The notes beneath the pieces are model-generated. The model did no database searches. It saw nothing but the letters and a program-made list of their open reading frames with translations, and had not been told where the DNA came from. A DNA stretch of 64,000 nt from Palsa-504 sp963744575 (GTDB lineage: Bacteria; Actinomycetota; Actinomycetes; Streptosporangiales; Streptosporangiaceae): contig CAVUUF010000010.1 of assembly GCA_963744575.1 (NCBI GenBank), positions 1-64,000 of the forward strand, given 5' to 3'. Both the position numbers and the translations under genes were made by a program. Positions 33,022-43,850 of this stretch are shown here, in pieces. Each line of letters starts with the position of its first letter. Position 1 is the first letter of the stretch.

Positions 33022-35160
33022 TCACTCCGAGCCGAACGTCTTGATCTCGTGCTCCTCGGACTCGCTCAGCTCGGGCGGCTCCTCGCCCTTGGCGCGCTTC
33101 GCATTCTGCACCTGCTCCCGGATCTGCTCCACGATCTCAGGGTTGGCCAGCGTGGTGATGTCCCCGACGTCGGCGAAGTTGGACGTGGCGGCGATCACCC
33201 GGCGCATGATCTTGCCGGATCTGGTCTTCGGCATGTCCGGCACGATCCAGATGTTCTTCGGCCGCGCGATCTTGCCGATGTCGGTCTCGATCGCGGTCTT
33301 CACCTTGGCCTCGACCTCCGGGGTGGCCTCGTAACCCGGCTTGAGCGCGACGTACATCTCGACCACCCGGCCGCGCACGTCGTCGATGACCGGGACGGCC
33401 GCCGCCTCGGCGACCTCCTCGACCGCCAGCGCGGACGACTCGAGTTCCTTGGTGCCGAGCCGGTGGCCGGCCACGTTGATCACGTCGTCGACCCGGCCGA
33501 GGATGCGGAAGTAGCCGTCCTCGGCCTGCACCGCGCCGTCCCCGGCGAAGTAGGGCCAGTCGTGCCAGTCCTTGCTGTCCGGGTCCTTGTTGTACTTGGC
33601 GAAGTAGGTGGACACGAACCGCTCGGGCTGGCCCCAGATGGTCTCGAAGATGCCCGGCCACGGGTTGCGGGCGACGATGTTGCCGGCCTTGCCGCTGCCC
33701 TTGGGGATCGCCTCGCCGTTCTCGTCCAGAATCGCCAGGTAGATCCCGAGCGCGGCCGGGCCGCAGCTGCCGGGCTTCATCGGGTAGATGGCGGGCAGCC
33801 CGGTGCCGATGAAGCCGCCGGTCTCGGTCTGCCACCAGGTGTCCACGATGACCGCCTTGCCCTTGCCGACGGTGTTGTAGTACCAGCGGTAGACCTGGGG
33901 CTCGATCGGCTCGCCGACCGTGGTCATGTGCTTGAACTGGTAGTCGTACTTGGCCGGCTCGTCCGGGCCGACCTTGCGCAGCATCCGGATCGCGGTGGGG
34001 GAGGTGTGGAAGATGTTCACCCCGAGCTGCTGCGCGATCCGCCACGGGCGGCCGGCGTCCGGGTAGTTCGGCGTGCCCTCGTAGATCACGCTGGTGGTGC
34101 CGCACGACAGGGGGCCGTACACGATGTAGGAGTGGCCCGTGATCCAGCCGATGTCGGCCATGCACCAGTACGTGTCCTCCGGGTGGATGTCCTGGTAGAA
34201 CTTGGACGTGCCGGCCACGTAGGCGAGGTAGCCGCCAGTGGAGTGCTGACAGCCTTTGGGGCGGCCGGTGGTGCCGCTGGTGTACATCAGGAACAGCGGC
34301 GCCTCGGCCGGCATGGACACCGGCGGGACGGTGACGTGCCGGTGCTCGGCGAGCAACTCGTCCACGAAGACGTCCCGGCCCTCGACCATCGGGGTCTTGG
34401 CCGAATACTGGCCGGGGTAGCGTCGCCAGACCAGGACCTTCTCGATCTCCTGGCCCTCCTTGCGGGCCGCCTCTACCGCCTCGTCGGCCTTGACCTTGTG
34501 GTCAAGCAGGTCGCCGCTGCGGTAGTAGCTGTCCATGGTGATGAGGATCTTGCTGCCCGAGTCGGCGATGCGGCCGCCGCAGGCCCCGCCGCTGAATCCG
34601 GCGAACACCTGGGAGTGGATCACGCCGAGCCGGGCGCAGGCCAGCATGGTGACCGGCAGTTCGGGCACCATCGGCAGGTGCAGCGTGACCCGGTCGCCGG
34701 CCTGCAGGCCGCAGTCGTCCCGCAGCACCGCCGCCATCTCGTTGACCCGGCGGTAGAGCTCCTGGTAGGTGATGGCGGCGTGGGCCTCGCTCTCGGGCTC
34801 GGGCACCCAGATCAGCGCGGCCTTGTTCCGGTCCCTGGCCAGGTGCCGGTCGACGCAGTTGTAGCTGGCGTTCAGCCTGCCGCCGACGAACCACTTCCAG
34901 AACGGCGGGTTGCTGGTGTCCAGCGTGGTGTGCCAGTACTCGTCCCAGTCCAGCAGGTCGGCGTATTCCCGGAAGCATTCCGGGAAGTTCTCTTCGGCGA
35001 AACGGTCCACGATGGCCGGGTCAGAGGCGTTCGCCTGGCCGATGAATTTCGGCGGCGGCGGGTAATAGCCTTCCTCGCGCCAGTGAACGGCGATCGTTGC
35101 CTCGGAAGACTCGGATGATTCCGATGCCTCGGCGGCCTGCCCTTGAACTTCTTCGGCCAT
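33022..35160 (-). CDS. acs: acetyl-CoA synthetase (AMP-forming)
   Basis: A 712-residue acyl-adenylate enzyme making acetyl-CoA from acetate, ATP and CoA. The P-loop is FLMYTSGTTGRPKG, the TWWQTETGG motif (acetate pocket tryptophan) and GRVDDVINVAGHRL hinge are present, and KTRSGKIMRR holds the acetylatable catalytic lysine. An acidic, Ser/Glu-rich N-terminal extension of about 25 residues is unusual. GGAGGGA 7 bases before ATG 35160 sets the start; a strong terminator follows the gene. Confidence 0.95.
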   Translation of the reverse strand: MAEEVQGQAAEASESSESSEATIAVHWREEGYYPPPPKFIGQANASDPAIVDRFAEENFPECFREYADLLDWDEYWHTTLDTSNPPFWKWFVGGRLNASYNCVDRHLARDRNKAALIWVPEPESEAHAAITYQELYRRVNEMAAVLRDDCGLQAGDRVTLHLPMVPELPVTMLACARLGVIHSQVFAGFSGGACGGRIADSGSKILITMDSYYRSGDLLDHKVKADEAVEAARKEGQEIEKVLVWRRYPGQYSAKTPMVEGRDVFVDELLAEHRHVTVPPVSMPAEAPLFLMYTSGTTGRPKGCQHSTGGYLAYVAGTSKFYQDIHPEDTYWCMADIGWITGHSYIVYGPLSCGTTSVIYEGTPNYPDAGRPWRIAQQLGVNIFHTSPTAIRMLRKVGPDEPAKYDYQFKHMTTVGEPIEPQVYRWYYNTVGKGKAVIVDTWWQTETGGFIGTGLPAIYPMKPGSCGPAALGIYLAILDENGEAIPKGSGKAGNIVARNPWPGIFETIWGQPERFVSTYFAKYNKDPDSKDWHDWPYFAGDGAVQAEDGYFRILGRVDDVINVAGHRLGTKELESSALAVEEVAEAAAVPVIDDVRGRVVEMYVALKPGYEATPEVEAKVKTAIETDIGKIARPKNIWIVPDMPKTRSGKIMRRVIAATSNFADVGDITTLANPEIVEQIREQVQNAKRAKGEEPPELSESEEHEIKTFGSE

Positions 35161-35295
35161 TGGGAGTCCCTCCGCTTGCGCGTACTTTCAGATTAAACGC
35201 CGGAAGCACTCCAAATTTAACGCCAGCAGCCAGTAACCTCCATGGTCACGGGCCACCGATCTGCTGGGGGCGGGCCGGGTGCGCGCTCCAAGCGG

Positions 35296-35826
35296 TCACG
35301 CGGAGTAGGCGTGGGCCGACGGGCGCAGCTCGGGGAAGGCCCGGTCCAGGCCGGTGATCCGCATGATCTTCAGCAGCGACGGCCGGGCCGAGGTGAGCAT
35401 AAGCTGGCGGCCGGCCTCCCGCGCGTGCCGGGCGATCCTGGCCAGCGCGCCGAGCCCGGAGGCGTCGCAGAAGGTCAGGCCGGACAGGTCCACGGTGACC
35501 GGGGCCGGACGGCCGTCGATGACCTCGCTGATGTAGGAGTAGGCCTGTTCGGCCGTGGCGATGTCGAGTTCGCCGGCCACGCTGACTACCTGGTAGCCGT
35601 TCGGTCCCGGCTGGCAGGAAAGCTCGAGCTGAGCGGGCTCCGCCGCGGGGCGATGGTGCTCCGCCGCGGGGGGAGGCTCGCCCGCGGGGGTGCGCGGGGG
35701 CGGGCAGCCTCCCTGCACGCCAGGGGCTTCGGCGGGAAGACTATCTGCGTTTATCACGGCTGTATCACTTCCCCCGTCTGTAACTGGCGCGTCGTCGTTG
35801 ACGCGATCCAGTAGACGAATGAACAC
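35296..35826 (-). CDS. STAS-domain anti-sigma factor antagonist with extended N-terminus
   Basis: A 176-residue protein. About 75 N-terminal residues are Pro/Ala-rich and probably disordered. Residues about 80-170 are a STAS domain with VVSVAGELDIATAEQAY and VTVDLSGLTFCDASGLGALA, including the conserved phosphoacceptor serine in DASG. GTG 35826 has GGGAGG upstream; a longer frame to 35943 is less likely. It stands alone, upstream of acs in the same direction. Confidence 0.85.
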   Translation of the reverse strand: MFIRLLDRVNDDAPVTDGGSDTAVINADSLPAEAPGVQGGCPPPRTPAGEPPPAAEHHRPAAEPAQLELSCQPGPNGYQVVSVAGELDIATAEQAYSYISEVIDGRPAPVTVDLSGLTFCDASGLGALARIARHAREAGRQLMLTSARPSLLKIMRITGLDRAFPELRPSAHAYSA

Positions 35827-35970
35827 GTGCCCTCCCGGTAAACGTCCGCGGCCCGGCAAACGTTCCTCGTACCGCCGAACCGGGAGGCCCACCCCAGTCC
35901 CCGTACACTGGGGTGATGGCCCCGATTCTGGCAGCAAGGTCACTACCAGCGCAAATAATTAGAACCCCGG

Positions 35971-36217
35971 TACTTCAGGCGATACCGCGATTCTGCTGAG
36001 TATCACGTATGAGCGGTGGCTCAGGTTCACCGGCGGACAGGGAATCTTCAGCGGTTCCCTGGTGGACGCGGTGTACGAGCGGGCCAAGGCGGCCGGGGCC
36101 GAGATCATCGCCGAGCCGCACGACACCGACTACGGCTCCCACGACTTCGCCGCCTGTGACCCGGAGGGGAACCGCTGGTCGTTCGGGACTTACCGGGGCG
36201 AGCCCCGGAAGGGCTAG
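35971..36217 (+). pseudogene. glyoxalase/VOC-family C-terminal half
   Basis: An open frame without a plausible start reads GDTAILLSITYERWLRFTGG, then VDAVYERAKAAGAEIIAEPH and DYGSHDFAACDPEGNRWSFG, ending GEPRKG. This is the second beta-alpha-beta-beta-beta unit of a VOC protein, with the DPEGNxW(S/T)FG hallmark. The first half is absent. Confidence 0.65.
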
Positions 36218-36241
36218 CAAGCCGAGCGTAACGTTCGGGGT

Positions 36242-37243
36242 ATGAGAGCCTGGCACGTAGAAACCGCGGGGCCGGTGACCGGCCACCCGCTGCGTCTGCA
36301 CCCCGACGACGAGATACCGCGGCCGGGACCGGGCGAGCTGCTGCTCAAGGTCCTGGCCTGCGGCGTCTGCCGCACCGACCTGCACGTGACCGAGGGCGAC
36401 CTGCCGCCGCACCGGCCCGGCGTGACCCCCGGCCACGAGGTCGTCGGCGAGGTGACAGAACTCGGAGCGGGCGCCGAGGGATTCACCGTGGGCGACCGGG
36501 CCGGCGCGGCCTGGCTGCGGTGGACGGATCAGACGTGCAAGTTCTGCCGGCGCGACGCCGAGAACCTGTGCCCGGCCTCGCTTTACACCGGTTGGGACGC
36601 CGACGGCGGCTACGCCGAGTACATGACGGTGCCGGCCGCCTACGCGCACCGTCTGCCGGGAAACTACTCCGACCTGGAGCTGGCCCCGCTGCTGTGCGCC
36701 GGCATCATCGGCTACCGCGCCCTGCAGCGAGCCGAGCTCCCGCCGGGCGGCCGCCTGGGCATCTACGGCTTCGGCGGCAGCGCGCACCTGGCCGCCCAGG
36801 TGGCCCTGGCCCGCGGCGCCACCCTGCACGTGCTCACCCGCGGCGAGCAGGCCAAGCAGCTCGCACGCGAGCTCGGCGCCGCCTCGGTCGGCGACGCGGC
36901 CGGCATGCCGCCGGAGCCGCTGGACGCCGCGATCCTGTTCGCTCCGGTCGGTGACCTGGTGCTGCCCGCCATGGCCGCCCTGGACCGCGGCGGCACGCTG
37001 TCCATCGCCGGCATCCACCTGACCGACATCCCGCCGCTGAACTACGAGAAGCACCTGTTCCAGGAGCGGCAGCTGCGCAGCGTCACCGCCAACACCCGCG
37101 CCGACGCCCTGGAGTTCCTCGGCTTCGCGGCCGGACACAAGCTGGCCGTCACCGTGCACCCGTACCCGCTGGACGCCGCCGACCAGGCCCTGCGCGACCT
37201 GAAGGCCGGCGCCTTCGACGGCGCCGCCGTGCTGGTTCCTTAG
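36242..37243 (+). CDS. zinc-type alcohol dehydrogenase (AdhA-like)
   Basis: A 333-residue medium-chain dehydrogenase. The catalytic zinc ligands are in CGVCRTDLHV and TPGHEVVGEV; the NAD loop reads GIYGFGGSAHLA. The structural zinc lobe is incomplete: TCKFCRRDAENLC offers three cysteines, where the usual first Cys is replaced within the segment WLRWTDQTC. ATG 36242. A GCCGAACGGRCC motif copy is 28 bp behind the stop. Confidence 0.85.
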   Translation: MRAWHVETAGPVTGHPLRLHPDDEIPRPGPGELLLKVLACGVCRTDLHVTEGDLPPHRPGVTPGHEVVGEVTELGAGAEGFTVGDRAGAAWLRWTDQTCKFCRRDAENLCPASLYTGWDADGGYAEYMTVPAAYAHRLPGNYSDLELAPLLCAGIIGYRALQRAELPPGGRLGIYGFGGSAHLAAQVALARGATLHVLTRGEQAKQLARELGAASVGDAAGMPPEPLDAAILFAPVGDLVLPAMAALDRGGTLSIAGIHLTDIPPLNYEKHLFQERQLRSVTANTRADALEFLGFAAGHKLAVTVHPYPLDAADQALRDLKAGAFDGAAVLVP

Positions 37244-37270
37244 TGTTCGCTGACGGCTTGCCGCCAGTGT

Positions 37271-37282
37271 GCCGAACGGGCC
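37271..37282 (+). repeat. GCCGAACGGRCC-type motif copy
   Basis: GCCGAACGGGCC in the 96-bp spacer between the dehydrogenase and ftsH. Confidence 0.55.
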
Positions 37283-37339
37283 CTCCGCTGGCCGGGCCGT
37301 CCCGGATACCGGGCATACTGGGCATCACAAGGAGCTGCC

Positions 37340-39328
<1,989 letters not shown>

Positions 39329-39331
39329 TCA

Positions 39332-39344
39332 GGCCGAACGGGCC
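39332..39344 (+). repeat. GCCGAACGGRCC-type motif copy
   Basis: GGCCGAACGGGCC, four bases after the ftsH stop codon. Confidence 0.55.
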
Positions 39345-39564
39345 GTACTGCGTGCCCTCGAGTCGGCTCACGCCACCGCCTCGAGATGCCCCCCGGCCAG
39401 CCTTAGCACCTGGTCCACGGCGGCGTCGACCGGGGGTGCCTCGCAAGCAGTCTCGCCACGGTGCGCGGTGATCCGCGGAGACGTTGTTCGTGCGGCGGGC
39501 GGACCATGGTCCCCGGCCCTTCCGGCCGCCGGTCCGGTACCCGGACCGGTGTACTCTCGGCCGT
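39345..39564. other. spacer between ftsH and lgt
   Basis: On the minus strand 39483-39376 stays open and reads like a protein end (TAHRGETACEAPPVDAAVDQ, then VLRLAGGHLEAVA), so a further gene fragment may be buried here; I cannot assign it. Confidence 0.3.
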
Positions 39565-40566
39565 ATGGCCATGGCCTTGCCGGCGTACCTGCCCAGCCCG
39601 CCGATCAACAGCTTTCACATCGGCCCGCTGGACATTCACTTCTACGCGCTGGCGTACCTGGTCGGGATCGCCCTGGCGATCGTGCTGACCCGGTATCGGT
39701 GGCGTGCCGTGGGCGGCGACCCCGAACTTGTCGGCGAGATCGCGCTGTGGGTGGTGCCGGCCGGGATCATCGGCGGCCGGATCTACTTCGACATCACCAC
39801 CCCGATGGACATCCCGCACGTCTGGTACGGACCGCTGGCCGTCTGGAGCGGCGGCCTGGGCATCTGGGGCGGGGTGCTGGTCGGCGGGCTGGTCGGCGTC
39901 TGGCGGCTGCGCAAGCGGGGCGTGAGCCCGGCGCTGTTCGCGGACGCCATGGCGCCGGGCCTGCTGATGGCCCAGGGCATCGGGCGGATCGGCAACTACT
40001 TCAACAAGGAACTGTTCGGCCGTCCGACGTCGCTGCCCTGGGGTCTCGAGGTCCCCTACTCCTACCGGGTGTCCGGCGGCATCCCCGCCCAGGACCTGCA
40101 CTTCAGCACGTTCCAGCCGACCTTCCTGTACGAGCTGATCTTCGACTTCGCCTGGGCGGGCTTCCTCATCTGGCTTGGGTACCACCGCAAGATCAAGCCG
40201 CCGGGCCTGTTCGCGCTGTACGTCTTCGGCTATTCGGCGTACCGGATCTTCGAGGAGTCGCTGCGCATCGATTCCTCGGTGTACATCCTCGGCCTGCGCC
40301 TGAACATGTACATCGCCTCGGCGCTGACCATCTTCGGCGCGGTCTGGTTCTACCGCAGCCAGCGCCGCCCCGACCGCGTGCTCATCGCCTCCGCGTCCGC
40401 CGCCGGGGCCGCCGAAGCCCCTGCCTCGCCTGCTGCCGCCGCCACGTCGGCCCCTCCAGCTTCCCCCGCCCCTGCCACCGCCTCCGCCTCATCCCAGCGA
40501 TCCCAAGAACTCCAGGAATCCCAGCAGTCCCAGGAGTCTCACGGCTCCGAATCCACGCATGGGTGA
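39565..40566 (+). CDS. lgt: prolipoprotein diacylglyceryl transferase
   Basis: A 333-residue integral membrane enzyme that transfers diacylglyceryl to the lipobox cysteine. Seven hydrophobic segments can be traced. The diagnostic signature GLLMAQGIGRIGNYFNKELF (Lgt signature with RIGN) lies near residues 131-150, and FEESLRIDSS near 230. The final 60 residues are an Ala/Ser/Pro/Gln-rich tail, common in actinobacterial Lgt. ATG 39565 gives the conserved opening LPSPPINSFHIGPL. Its stop overlaps the ATG of the egtE-like fragment. Confidence 0.92.
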   Translation: MAMALPAYLPSPPINSFHIGPLDIHFYALAYLVGIALAIVLTRYRWRAVGGDPELVGEIALWVVPAGIIGGRIYFDITTPMDIPHVWYGPLAVWSGGLGIWGGVLVGGLVGVWRLRKRGVSPALFADAMAPGLLMAQGIGRIGNYFNKELFGRPTSLPWGLEVPYSYRVSGGIPAQDLHFSTFQPTFLYELIFDFAWAGFLIWLGYHRKIKPPGLFALYVFGYSAYRIFEESLRIDSSVYILGLRLNMYIASALTIFGAVWFYRSQRRPDRVLIASASAAGAAEAPASPAAAATSAPPASPAPATASASSQRSQELQESQQSQESHGSESTHG

Positions 40567-40705
40567 CCCGCTCGTCTCCGACTGGGGCTGGTGGCGGGAG
40601 CGGCGGCCGCCCGCCGAGGTTCTTCACCTGGACACCGCGGCCGCGGGCCGGTCCTCCCGGGCCACCCTCGCGGCAGCCGCCGCGCACGCCGAGCGCGAGG
40701 CGGTA
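40559..40705 (+). pseudogene. EgtE-like (PLP-dependent lyase) N-terminal fragment
   Basis: Starting at ATG 40559, inside the end of lgt, the first 45 residues read VSDWGWWRERRPPAEVLHLD, then TAAAGRSSRATLAAAAAHAE. They match the N-terminus of ergothioneine-type PLP lyases (EgtE), where LHLDxAA is typical. After HAEREA the sequence becomes unrelated. The rest, about 330 residues, is lost. Confidence 0.5.
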
Positions 40706-41214
40706 ACCTGCACCAGCAGCAGCACACCACCCTTGAGACCACGCCATTGCGGGGTTTTGCCCCGCTTAGGACCGGGCGCGTGGCTCTGGAGCCCCGGACC
40801 TAACTGCCCGTGGCGGTGCAAGGTGTAGCCGAGCGCCGAGATGATGGGGATCAGGGTGGCTGGCACAAGGTTCGCGGGTACACCGGCGACGCGGGCGAGG
40901 TGTCCCGGCTCGTCCTCAACCGCGGTACCGGGCGTGGCGAGAGCCAGGAAGAAGGGTGCCCAGGCGATGGCGGGAAGCAGCGCGGCGATCTTGGTTGCCA
41001 CTTCATCGTGGTCTGCGTGCTGGCCGGGCCGCCACAGCAGCCACAGGGCGAGCAGTTGCGAGCCGGCAATGCTGCCCCACCCCGCTACGCTGTGGAATCG
41101 GGCATGGGGTGGCCAGTCGGGGTTGAACACGTGGCTGCGGTTGAGGTCGGCGCGGGCGGTGCCGGCGATCGTGCCGATGGCCGCCCCGCTGAGCACCAGA
41201 CGGCTGATCCTCAT
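40624..41214 (-). CDS. DUF6640-like membrane protein
   Basis: A protein of up to 196 residues with four hydrophobic segments: ISRLVLSGAAIGTIAGTA, SIAGSQLLALWLLW, IAALLPAIAWAPFFLALA and VPATLIPIISALGYTLH. ADLNRSHVFNPDWPPHARFH near residue 25 is the conserved loop of this family. ATG 41214 has GAGGGAG 8 bases upstream and overlaps the SDR stop (ATGA). The last 50 residues run antisense to the EgtE fragment and are probably an abnormal extension after the original stop was lost. Function unknown. Confidence 0.65.
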   Translation of the reverse strand: MRISRLVLSGAAIGTIAGTARADLNRSHVFNPDWPPHARFHSVAGWGSIAGSQLLALWLLWRPGQHADHDEVATKIAALLPAIAWAPFFLALATPGTAVEDEPGHLARVAGVPANLVPATLIPIISALGYTLHRHGQLGPGLQSHAPGPKRGKTPQWRGLKGGVLLLVQVTASRSACAAAAARVAREDRPAAAVSR

Positions 41215-42096
41215 GTCGGTGTCTCCCTCTTCGATATCCCCGGCTGCGCTGAGCGTGGCCCCGGCGCTGCGGACGGTGCCTGGCTGCGAAGACGTGCGGC
41301 GGAGGAGGCCGCTTGGCGGCGCCGCAGCGAGCGGGGTACCAGCGGGAGCGCTCGCATGACGATCCGGTAGGCCCGTCCCGGAAAGACCAGGGGCTGCGCC
41401 GGCCTCGAAGCCGGCCAGCGCTTCGCGGGCGCAGCGCGCCGCGCTGATGCGCAGGAACTGGGGCGGAGCGCCGGCCATGCCCCCGACCGAGCCGGCGACG
41501 GTGTCGAATTCACTGTCCACGGGACCCGGGCAAACCTGGGTGACGACCACTCCGGTGCCGGCCAGATCGGCACGCAGGGCCTCGCTGAAGCCGTCGATGA
41601 AATGCTTGCTGGCCGAGTACGCCGCGGACGCGGGCATCACCGTCAGCCCTGCTCCCGAGCCCACATTGAGCACGCCGCCCCGGCCCCGTTCCACCATCGA
41701 CGGCACCAGGAGGGCGGTTAGCTGGACGACGCCGACCACGTTAGTGTGCAGTATCTGGCGGGTGCGGGTCCAGTCCGTGCCGTCGAACAACGCCTGGTCG
41801 CCGATGCCAGCGTTGTTGATCAGGATGTCCACGGCGCCGGCCTGCTCATGCAGCGCCGCCACGCACCGGTCCACGTCGCGCTCGTCGGACAGGTCGACGG
41901 GGAGGGCCACCACCTGCAGCTGGGGGTGCGCCGCGATCAGCTCGGTCCGCAGTCCTTCGAGCAGCCCGGCCCGGCGGGCCGCAACGACCAGGGTCCCCGC
42001 CCGGGCTGCAAGCTGAGCGGCAAACTCACGACCGATGCCCGAAGAAGCACCGGTGATCAGCACAGTGCCGCCATCTACCGGAGGACGTACTGTCAC
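41211..42096 (-). pseudogene. short-chain dehydrogenase/reductase, single frameshift
   Basis: From GTG 42096 (GGAAGGA upstream) the Rossmann motif TGASSGIGREF, the NNAGIG segment and YSASK catalytic motif of a classical SDR are intact for about 230 residues. Near 41395-41402 a one-base change shifts the frame: the natural C-terminus (PLVFPGRAYRIVMRALPLVP, then RSLRRRQAASSAARL) is in the next frame. That frame ends in TGA overlapping the DUF6640 start as ATGA, which shows it is the ancestral one. In the present sequence the SDR reads through into the next gene. Could be a sequencing error. Confidence 0.75.
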
Positions 42097-42406
42097 GATC
42101 GCGGTCCTTCCCCGGGTAGCTGAACGCGAATGAGAATCCGGTGCCGGGCGATCCCGACAGCCACATCCGCGGGGTCGGGTCGGGTCGCGCCGGCACCAAC
42201 GGGGGTTGTGCGCCCGACGGCCGCAGGGGCGGTGGTCGCGCACGATCGCCGTGAGCGCTTCGGTGATCCATTGGCTGATCGCAAACGCTTCTGCGGTGGC
42301 CTGCACGCGCCGTCCCCGAATGCGCCCTTTGGCGGGACGCGGCCCTCGCGCCTACCTGGTCCTCCCATAACAGCCAAGTCTGCTGGCAGCTGAGACTGGT
42401 GGCAAG
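42097..42406. other. divergent spacer between SDR and TetR genes
   Basis: About 310 bp without recognisable coding sequence. It should contain the SDR promoter; I see no convincing -10/-35 pair on that strand. The TetR-side palindrome is listed separately. Confidence 0.5.
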
Positions 42407-42430
42407 TGAGCAAAAACTTGACACTGCTCA
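42407..42430 (+). promoter_or_regulatory. candidate TetR operator
   Basis: TGAGCA (42407-42412) and TGCTCA (42425-42430) form a 6-12-6 inverted repeat overlapping TTGACA (42418-42423), a possible -35 box, about 25 bp before the TetR start. Position and symmetry suit autoregulation. Confidence 0.45.
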
Positions 42431-42452
42431 AATATGTCGGCACGCTGCTCGC

Positions 42453-43190
42453 GTGGTCAGCCGATCTTCACCCCAGGTCCTTCCGAGCCGACGCGACCAA
42501 CGCCGGCGAGAGACGATCGCCGACATCAAGACAGCCGCACGGGCGCAGCTCGCCGAGGGCGGTCCAGCCGGGATCTCTCTGCGGGCCATCGCCCGCCAGC
42601 TGGGCATGACGCCCTCCGCTGTGCACTACTACTTCCCCGGCCGCGAAGCACTACTCGACGCCCTCATCGTCGACGGATGGGACTCGCTGGCCATGGCCTT
42701 GCGAGCCCGCTACGAGCAGACCCGGCCGCGGCCGGCACATGAGCGGTGGATTGCCGTGACCCGCGCCCACCGGGCCTGGGCCCTCGAGCACCCTTCGGAG
42801 TACCTGCTGCTTTATGGTCATACCGGACTCCGCGTCGCCCCGGGCGGAAACCGCAGTGCCCGCCAGGCCATGTCGAAGGTCGTTGCCGTGCTGTTCGCGA
42901 TGATGCGCGATGCCCTCGCCGCCGGGGAGATCGACACCGGAAGGCTCCACACAGCGACGCCAGCCCCACTTCGCCAGCAGCTCGCCGACTGGCGCGAAAC
43001 CACCGGGGAGATGGCCGACCTCCCCGATGGCGCCCTAGTCGCCTGCCTGATCGGATACGCCCAGCTCCACGGCGCCATCACCCTGGAGCTAACCGGGCGG
43101 ATCCCCCCTCAGCTCCAGCCCACCGCCCTGTTCGACCTGCAGATGGCTCACGTCTCAGGTTCCCTGAACGCGCCGCCACCTCCTTGGTGA
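42453..43190 (+). CDS. TetR-family transcriptional regulator
   Basis: A 245-residue repressor. The N-terminal helix-turn-helix reads AARAQLAEGGPAGISLRAIA, then RQLGMTPSAVHYYFPGREAL (the YYxF helix typical of TetR). The C-terminal ligand domain has the WALEHPSEYLLLYG helix and is of the TetR_C_33-like type. GTG 42453 is preferred; a longer frame crosses the putative operator. It is divergent from the SDR/DUF6640 pair, which is the likely target. Confidence 0.85.
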   Translation: MVSRSSPQVLPSRRDQRRRETIADIKTAARAQLAEGGPAGISLRAIARQLGMTPSAVHYYFPGREALLDALIVDGWDSLAMALRARYEQTRPRPAHERWIAVTRAHRAWALEHPSEYLLLYGHTGLRVAPGGNRSARQAMSKVVAVLFAMMRDALAAGEIDTGRLHTATPAPLRQQLADWRETTGEMADLPDGALVACLIGYAQLHGAITLELTGRIPPQLQPTALFDLQMAHVSGSLNAPPPPW

Positions 43191-43199
43191 CCCAGCGGG

Positions 43200-43672
43200 C
43201 CACCTCGCCGCCTCCCGCGTGACCGTCTTCCTCACCACCCAGTACCTGGAGGAGGCCGACCGGCTGGCCGACTGGATCGCCGTCCTGGACGGCGGGCGGG
43301 TGATCGCGGAGGGCACCGCCGCCGAGCTCAAGCAGCGGGTGGCCGCCCGTCGGCTCGACCTGACCTGCGTTGACCCAGCGGCCTTCGCCAAGGTCAGCGC
43401 CCACCTCGGCGATCGCGCGACGCACCGGGACGCGGCCAGCCTGACGGCCGGCCTGCCGACCGACGGCAGCGCCGCCGAGATCCGCGCCCGGCTGGACGAG
43501 GCCGATCCCGGCCGCCGAGCACCAGCGGGCCACGCCGGTCACCGAGACCATCCGCGGCCTGCTCCGCACGCCGGGCGGGATTCCGGTGGATGCGGCGCTG
43601 GCCTGGTGCGGCGGCCTGCTGGCCGTCTCGGTCGCCCTGTCGGCGTGGCTGTTCCGCCGCCGTACCGCCTGA
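43200..43672 (+). pseudogene. DrrA/DrrB-type ABC exporter, fused end fragments
   Basis: First, the C-terminal third of a daunorubicin-type ABC ATPase (TVFLTTQYLEEADRLADWIA, then VLDGGRVIAEGTAAELKQRV) without Walker A or signature motifs. After a frame change near 43510 comes the C-terminal end of an ABC-2 permease (TPVTETIRGLLRTPGG, DAALAWCGGLLAVSVALSAW, LFRRRTA). Both proteins have lost their main parts, apparently by one deletion spanning the drrA-drrB junction. Confidence 0.7.
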
Positions 43673-43712
43673 CCCATTGACGGCCAGGGTCCGGCCGTAG
43701 ATGGTTCAGGTC

Positions 43713-43850
43713 ATGACCGATCCGAACGAACCGGCCAGCGTGCTGACCTCACGGCTGCAAGCGCTGTGGGGGACCGCCGTCCAGGTCACCGCGGCCAGGC
43801 CGCTGCGCGGCGGCGCGAGCCGGGCGGCCTGGGAGGGCGTCACCGGCTGA
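43713..43850 (+). pseudogene. APH-type phosphotransferase N-terminal fragment
   Basis: ATG 43713 opens MTDPNEPASVLTSRLQALWG, then VQVTAARPLRGGASRAAWE, the start of a kinase of the aminoglycoside-phosphotransferase fold (the L-x-GGAS-x-x-x-W glycine-rich loop). After AAWE there is a stop within five codons, where the ybaK gene's 3' end begins. The rest is missing. Confidence 0.6.

Noticed and set aside
33049..35118. 689-codon open frame antisense to acetyl-CoA synthetase
   Set aside because: No family resemblance; a mirror of GC-biased codons in acs, which has every catalytic motif.
40745..40768. intrinsic terminator GCGGGG-TTTT-GCCCCGC
   Set aside because: A good hairpin (40749-40765) but without a T-tract on either strand, and within the doubtful tail of the DUF6640 frame.
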